DNA of 64,000 nucleotides from Streptosporangium subroseum (GTDB lineage Bacteria; Actinomycetota; Actinomycetes; Streptosporangiales; Streptosporangiaceae). The translations under genes were made by a program, and so were the position numbers. Shown in pieces: positions 60,238 through 64,000 of the stretch. Positions within the stretch are counted from its first letter, which is position 1. The number at the start of each line of letters is the position of its first letter. The stretch covers positions 124,001-188,000 of the forward strand of contig NZ_FZOD01000010.1 of NCBI RefSeq assembly GCF_900188345.1, in the 5' to 3' direction. Below the pieces are notes generated by a model. It was not told where the DNA came from, searched no databases, and was given only the letters and a program-made list of their open reading frames with translations.

Positions 60238-61149
60238 TCACTTGCTGAAACCGGCCGTCAGGCCGCTGAGCAGTTGACGGCGGCCGATGATGTACATGGC
60301 CAGGATGGGGAGCGAGGTCAGCACGACGGAGGCGAGTACGGCGGGCACGTTCACGCTGTACTGCCCCTGGAAGCTCCACAGCGCGAGCGGCAGCGTGCGC
60401 TTGTCGGGGCTCTGGGTGAGGACCAGCGGCAGCAGGAACCCGTTCCAGATCGTCAGTGCGTTGTAGATCGTCACTGTCACCACGGCCGGCATGGTGAGCG
60501 GCAGGGCCAGACGCAGGAGCGTCGCGACCTCGCCCGCGCCGTCCAGCCGCATCGACTCGAACAGCTCCTTGGGCACGTCACGGATGAAGTTGGCCAGGAT
60601 CAGCACCGACAGCGGGATCGCGAAGGCGATGGACGGGAGGATCAGCCCCAGCAGCGAGTCGTAGAGGTGCAGCCGGATGATGATCAGGAAGACCGGGATG
60701 ATGGTCGCCTGCAGCGGGATGGCCAGCCCCATGAGAAAGAGCGAGTTCACCCCGCGCAGGAAGCGGCGGCCGCCGCCCCGGACGATCGCGTACGCCGCCA
60801 TGAACGAGACCGCGACCGCCGGGATGACCGCGCCGACGGTCACGATGAGGCTGTTGACGAAGTACAGCGGGAAGTCGGACTCGACGACCATCTGGTAGTT
60901 GGCGAGGGTCGGCTCGGTCGGCGGCAACAGCGGGTTGGTGGCGTAGTAGGAGCTCTGTGCCTTGAAGCTGGTGATGACGATCCAGTAGATCGGCACGATC
61001 ACGATCGCCAGCCACAGCCAGCTCACGGCCCCGCCCAGCCAGTTGGGGCCGTCGCTGCCCGGACGCCGCCGGCGCTTGCGGCGGTGCCCGTGCGGTTCTG
61101 ATTCGAGCGTCTCGGCCCGCTTGATCCCCGTCGTCTGGGTCAAGCTCAT
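60238..61149 (-). CDS. Carbohydrate ABC transporter permease (MalG/CUT1 type)
   Basis: 303 residues with about six helices (AVSWLWLAIVIVPIYWIVIT, YFVNSLIVTVGAVIPAVAVS, GLAIPLQATIIPVFLIIIRL) and the EAA loop ELFESMRLDGAGEVATLLRL. CUT1 family members import oligosaccharides or disaccharides. It lies 2 nt after the MalF-type gene and is the last gene of the three-gene importer operon. No ATPase is present; a shared MsiK-type ATPase encoded elsewhere is usual for such systems in actinobacteria. Confidence 0.92.
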   Translation of the reverse strand: MSLTQTTGIKRAETLESEPHGHRRKRRRRPGSDGPNWLGGAVSWLWLAIVIVPIYWIVITSFKAQSSYYATNPLLPPTEPTLANYQMVVESDFPLYFVNSLIVTVGAVIPAVAVSFMAAYAIVRGGGRRFLRGVNSLFLMGLAIPLQATIIPVFLIIIRLHLYDSLLGLILPSIAFAIPLSVLILANFIRDVPKELFESMRLDGAGEVATLLRLALPLTMPAVVTVTIYNALTIWNGFLLPLVLTQSPDKRTLPLALWSFQGQYSVNVPAVLASVVLTSLPILAMYIIGRRQLLSGLTAGFSK

Positions 61150-61151
61150 GG

Positions 61152-62078
61152 TCAGGCCCCTTCCATCTGGCTGGCGTTGGCGTCACGGCCGCCGAGCCGC
61201 CGCAGGAGCAACGCGAGGGCGAGGCCCACGAGGACGAGGATGACGGCGATGGCGCTGGCCGGTCCCATCTGGCTGGCCTGGAACCCGCGCTTGTACATGT
61301 CCAGGGCGAGCACCCGGGTGGCGTCGGCGGGACCGCCCGCGGTCAGCACGAAGATCAGGTCGAAGAAGGTCAGGGACCCGACGACCATGAGGGTGGAGGA
61401 CGTGATGATCGTGTACTTGAGCTGCGGCAGCGTGATGCTGAAGAACTTGCGGACGCGGCCCGCGCCGTCTATTTCGGCGGCCTCGTACAGGGACTGCGGG
61501 ATCTGCCGTACGCCGCCCTGGTAGATCAGCGAGTGGAAGGGGATGAACTGCCACGACACCACGAAGATCACGACGCTGAAGGCGAGGATGGGTTCGCCGA
61601 GCCAGTCCTGGATGAGCAGGTCGATGTGCAGCCCGGCGCCGAGCCCGAAGTTCGGGTCGAGCAGCGCCTTGTAGGCGATGGCGATGGCGGCCTGGCTGAG
61701 CAGCAGGGGGATGAAGTACAGCACCGCCAGCACCGCGCGGTAGCGCTGGCGCCCGGCCAGGAACACCCCGAGCAGGATGCTGGCCGGCGTCTGGACCGCC
61801 CAGGAGACGACCATCACCAGCAACGTCACCCACAGCGAGTGCAGGAGGTTGGGATCGCCGAGAACGGCCCGCCAGCTCGTGAGCCCGGACAGCTGGATCT
61901 CGCCGAGCCCGTCCCAGGACGTGAAGCTGAGGAACAGGACCCCGATCAGCGGAATTACCCCGAAGGCGACGAAGAGCACCAGGGCCGGCACGGCCAGCCA
62001 CGGCAGGACGCCGCCGCGGGCCTTTCGTGCGGCGGGCGGCGGCGTCCCTCTCCGAGCAGGGGTGGTGAATGTGCTCAA
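61152..62078 (-). CDS. Carbohydrate ABC transporter permease (MalF/CUT1 type)
   Basis: 308 residues, about six helices (GVLPWLAVPALVLFVAFGVI, LWVTLLVMVVSWAVQTPASI, AVLAVLYFIPLLLSQAAIAI), EAA loop SLYEAAEIDGAGRVRKFFSI. The only plausible start is TTG at 62078, whose bases overlap the TGA of the binding-protein gene, so it is translated by coupling. No ribosome site is visible, which fits. Confidence 0.88.
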   Translation of the reverse strand: MSTFTTPARRGTPPPAARKARGGVLPWLAVPALVLFVAFGVIPLIGVLFLSFTSWDGLGEIQLSGLTSWRAVLGDPNLLHSLWVTLLVMVVSWAVQTPASILLGVFLAGRQRYRAVLAVLYFIPLLLSQAAIAIAYKALLDPNFGLGAGLHIDLLIQDWLGEPILAFSVVIFVVSWQFIPFHSLIYQGGVRQIPQSLYEAAEIDGAGRVRKFFSITLPQLKYTIITSSTLMVVGSLTFFDLIFVLTAGGPADATRVLALDMYKRGFQASQMGPASAIAVILVLVGLALALLLRRLGGRDANASQMEGA

Positions 62079-63424
62079 CTGCCGATGACCGCGTTCATGT
62101 TGGTCACGAACTCCTGAGGCGTGATCGACAGCTGGAACAGCTTGGCGATGTTGTCCAGCAGCACCTCGGCCGCGGCGGGGCTGAGCGCCTGGTCCCAGGA
62201 CTGGGCGAACGTCTTGGCGTTACTGGCGATGCCGTAGACGAACTTCAGGAAGTCCGCGTCCTCGGAGGTGGCGAACGCGCTGTCGGCGCCGTTGACGATC
62301 GGCACCGCGCCCGTGCCGGCCCACTCCTTGACGTCCTCGTCGTTGAGCACGGCGGTGGCGAAGAACTTCTTGGCGATCTCCTTCTGCTCGGGGGTCGCCT
62401 TGGAGGAGATCGACAGGTACTGGCCGGGGTTGCCGACGGTGTTGCTGGGGTCGCCCTTGCCGCCGTCGACCGGCGGGAAGTTCATGTAGCCGAGGTGGCC
62501 GCCGGAGACGAAGTCGCCGCCGTCGGTCTTCATGCTGCCGTACGTCCAGCCGCCGTGCAGCATCATCGCGGCCTTGCCGGTGTACAGCAGGGCCTGGTCG
62601 GCGTTGGAGTCGGCCGTGATCGAGGAGAAGCCCTTGATGAACCCGTTCGCCTTGACGAGCTCCTGCAGCTTGGTCAGGGCGTCGAGGGCGGCGGGGTTGG
62701 ACCAGGCGTCCTTCTTGGCGTCGAACACGGCCTGGAACACCTCGGGGCCGCCGATGCGGTCGAAGAGGAACTCCAGCCACATCATGTTCGTCCAGCGGGA
62801 CTGACCGCCGAGGGAGAACGGGGCGATGCCGGCGGCGTTGAACTTGGGGACCAGGGCCATGATGTCGGCCCACGACTCCGGCGGCTTCACGCCGACCTGG
62901 TCGAAGACCTTCTTGTTGTAGTACAGGACGATGGGCTGCATGGTCTCGGCCGGCATCGCGTAGATCTTGCCGTCGATCGTGGCCGCCCCGAAGGAGGAGG
63001 CGAACAGCCGGTCCTTCACGGCGGGGTTCTGCTCGAACCACGGGGTGAGGTCCTCCACCTGGCCGGCCTGCACGTACGTGCGCAGGGTCCCGCCGCCCCA
63101 GCCCCAGATGATGGTGGGCGCCTGGCCCGCGCCGATCGACGTCTTGATCTTCGTCTTGTACGCGTCGTTCTGGAGGGCCGTGAAGGCGATCTGCCCATTG
63201 GGGTTGGCCTTGTTGAAACGCTCCACGGCCCTGGTGCGCACACCCTCCTGCGGCTGGACCGACAGGAACCAGTAGGTGGCCTTGTTGTTCGCGGTGCCTC
63301 CGCTGGAGGCGCCCCCACCTGCGGGAGTGGGGCCGGAGGTGCCGCAGGCCGCTAATGCGGCCCCCAGCGGAATGCCCATGGAAAGTGCGAGGAAAGTGCG
63401 GCGAGATGGTGTCTTCGAATCCAC
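62075..63424 (-). CDS. Carbohydrate ABC transporter substrate-binding lipoprotein
   Basis: 449 residues. The N-terminus has a twin-arginine-type motif SRRTFLAL and a lipobox LAAC, then a family 1 binding protein (WFLSVQPQEGVRTRAVERFN, APTIIWGWGGGTLRTYVQAG, PAETMQPIVLYYNKKVFDQV, SLGGQSRWTNMMWLEFLFDR, KAAMMLHGGWTYGSM). The GTG start at 63424 has GGAG 6 nt upstream; longer frames have no ribosome site. The gene is divergent from a family 3 beta-glucosidase, so the ligand is probably a beta-linked oligosaccharide. Confidence 0.9.
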   Translation of the reverse strand: MDSKTPSRRTFLALSMGIPLGAALAACGTSGPTPAGGGASSGGTANNKATYWFLSVQPQEGVRTRAVERFNKANPNGQIAFTALQNDAYKTKIKTSIGAGQAPTIIWGWGGGTLRTYVQAGQVEDLTPWFEQNPAVKDRLFASSFGAATIDGKIYAMPAETMQPIVLYYNKKVFDQVGVKPPESWADIMALVPKFNAAGIAPFSLGGQSRWTNMMWLEFLFDRIGGPEVFQAVFDAKKDAWSNPAALDALTKLQELVKANGFIKGFSSITADSNADQALLYTGKAAMMLHGGWTYGSMKTDGGDFVSGGHLGYMNFPPVDGGKGDPSNTVGNPGQYLSISSKATPEQKEIAKKFFATAVLNDEDVKEWAGTGAVPIVNGADSAFATSEDADFLKFVYGIASNAKTFAQSWDQALSPAAAEVLLDNIAKLFQLSITPQEFVTNMNAVIGS

Positions 63425-63783
63425 GCTGATCTCCGTATGTCGAATGCCCGGGCTGGGCGCGGCTCCATGTGAAACATCAGTGGCGGTGGCCGTCGGTCGT
63501 GGATCAGCACCTCCGATGCCAGGCGTCCGCTCTTCGTGAGCCCAGCATGTCGAAACATTTCCGAAACAGGCCGCGTGGCACGTCAATTTAGATTTCCGCT
63601 ACGTGTCTGTCAAGGGGTGGTCTCATGTCGGTATGAGCTCTATATCTTGGATATGTAAGGTACTCTCATCTGGGATTTTGCTGGTCACCTCGCGTGCTCC
63701 AGAATGTTGCGCAGAGCTACCGAAACATGCCGAAACGTTTCGAAAAGTTGCGAGAATTAATTTTTTTCTTGAGGAGATGGCAG
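63425..63783. promoter_or_regulatory. Divergent promoter with LacI-type operators
   Basis: The 12-bp palindrome cgaaacgtttcg (63731-63742) is a LacI-family operator shape. Related elements are cgaaacatttcc (63551-63562) and cgaaacatgccgaaac (63721-63736). Sites lie near both divergent genes, so one sugar-responsive repressor, not encoded in this window, may control importer and glucosidase together. AT-rich promoter sequence lies at about 63635-63665. Confidence 0.6.
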
Positions 63784-64000
63784 ATGACGGCGCTAGATGG
63801 GACTTCCGCGGCGGGGCGGATCCTCCGTCCGTGGCAGGACCCGGCACTCCCCGTGTCCGACCGGGTCGACGCCCTCCTCGAGGAGATGACCCTGGAGGAG
63901 AAGGTCGGTCAGCTCGGCAGCCGGTGGCTCGGCAACGACATGGAGGCCGACCAGGGCGGGGAGTCCGAGGCGGAGGCCGAAGGCACGGCGAACGTGGCCC
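63784..64000 (+). CDS. Glycoside hydrolase family 3 (beta-glucosidase), 5' part
   Basis: First 72 codons only; the gene runs off the window. WQDPALPVSDRVDALLEEMT followed by LEEKVGQLGSRWLG is the typical N-terminus of family 3 beta-glucosidases/xylosidases. GAGGAG lies 7 nt before the ATG. No signal peptide, so it should hydrolyse imported oligosaccharides in the cytoplasm. The catalytic residues lie beyond the end. Confidence 0.85.
   Translation, partial: MTALDGTSAAGRILRPWQDPALPVSDRVDALLEEMTLEEKVGQLGSRWLGNDMEADQGGESEAEAEGTANVA

Noticed and set aside
1-64000. Mobile element or genomic island
   Set aside because: I found no transposase, integrase, terminal repeats, tRNA or attachment-site duplication. 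The boundary repeats differ from each other and do not look like one element.

Overview
The window is high-GC DNA from an actinomycete. The evidence is the gene families present: an F420-type luciferase-like oxidoreductase, SigE-type and ECF42-type sigma factors, a CseB/CseC-like two-component pair, a VanY-type carboxypeptidase, a DUF2000/Lrp pair and an actinobacterial diol dehydratase with fused subunits. The style suits Streptosporangium, Nonomuraea or relatives, but that genus-level guess is weak. I see no rRNA, tRNA, transposase, integrase, prophage or CRISPR array. It reads as accessory chromosomal sequence made of small operons for catabolism, transport, secretion and envelope maintenance.

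Layout. 1-5000: the end of a secreted penicillin-acylase-like enzyme with an F5/8 C domain, an aldo/keto reductase divergent from a LysR regulator, a DUF2000 protein divergent from an Lrp/AsnC regulator, and an XRE-cupin regulator. 5060-7615: a 24-bp palindromic operator and an NCS1 permease-hydantoin racemase operon, probably controlled by the XRE-cupin protein. 7817-11450: a secreted M1 metallopeptidase and a mannitol dehydrogenase. 11496-15612: a NitT/TauT-type ABC importer (permease, lipoprotein, ATPase) with an F420-type oxidoreductase, arranged as two divergent units. 15850-20053: a secreted trypsin-like protease, an NAD-dependent epimerase, two tandemly duplicated small secreted-protein cassettes and a small membrane protein. 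20152-26700: a GlxA-type regulator, a lipoprotein, a YciI-ECF42 sigma pair and an MFS-TetR efflux unit with a 49-bp palindrome. 26808-31746: a tightly overlapping operon of two PQQ-like beta-propeller proteins around a membrane-anchored protein of unknown function. 32231-42624: a DUF779-aldehyde dehydrogenase pair, a GAF regulator and a B12-type diol dehydratase operon (small subunit, fused large+medium subunit, two reactivase subunits, OsmC, GlcG/HbpS-like). 42741-48566: a membrane protein, a beta-propeller phytase, a flavin reductase, a SigE-family sigma with a membrane partner, and a short HxlR. 48742-59834: a decayed TetR remnant, VanY, a CseBC-like kinase/regulator with a lipoprotein-adaptor-ABC efflux operon, an AlkD-like protein, a regulator that has lost its HTH, an SDR and a lytic transglycosylase. 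60238-64000: a carbohydrate ABC importer divergent from a family 3 beta-glucosidase, with a LacI-type operator.

Two signals stand out. First, the cassettes at 18108-18680 and 18896-19575 share a leader of about 140 nt. Each leader is closed by a long-range helix, and each can form an alternative pairing that competes with that helix next to the ribosome-binding site. They then encode near-identical signal peptides fused to unrelated low-complexity mature regions, one Gly/Tyr-rich and one a His/Asp/Trp 13-residue repeat. Second, at least nine degenerate tandem repeats sit exactly at gene boundaries, several ending at a start codon or abutting a stop codon. This suggests ongoing expansion of translation-initiation and 3' regions in this genome. 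The propeller operon at 26808-31746 is the best candidate for an undescribed protein system.
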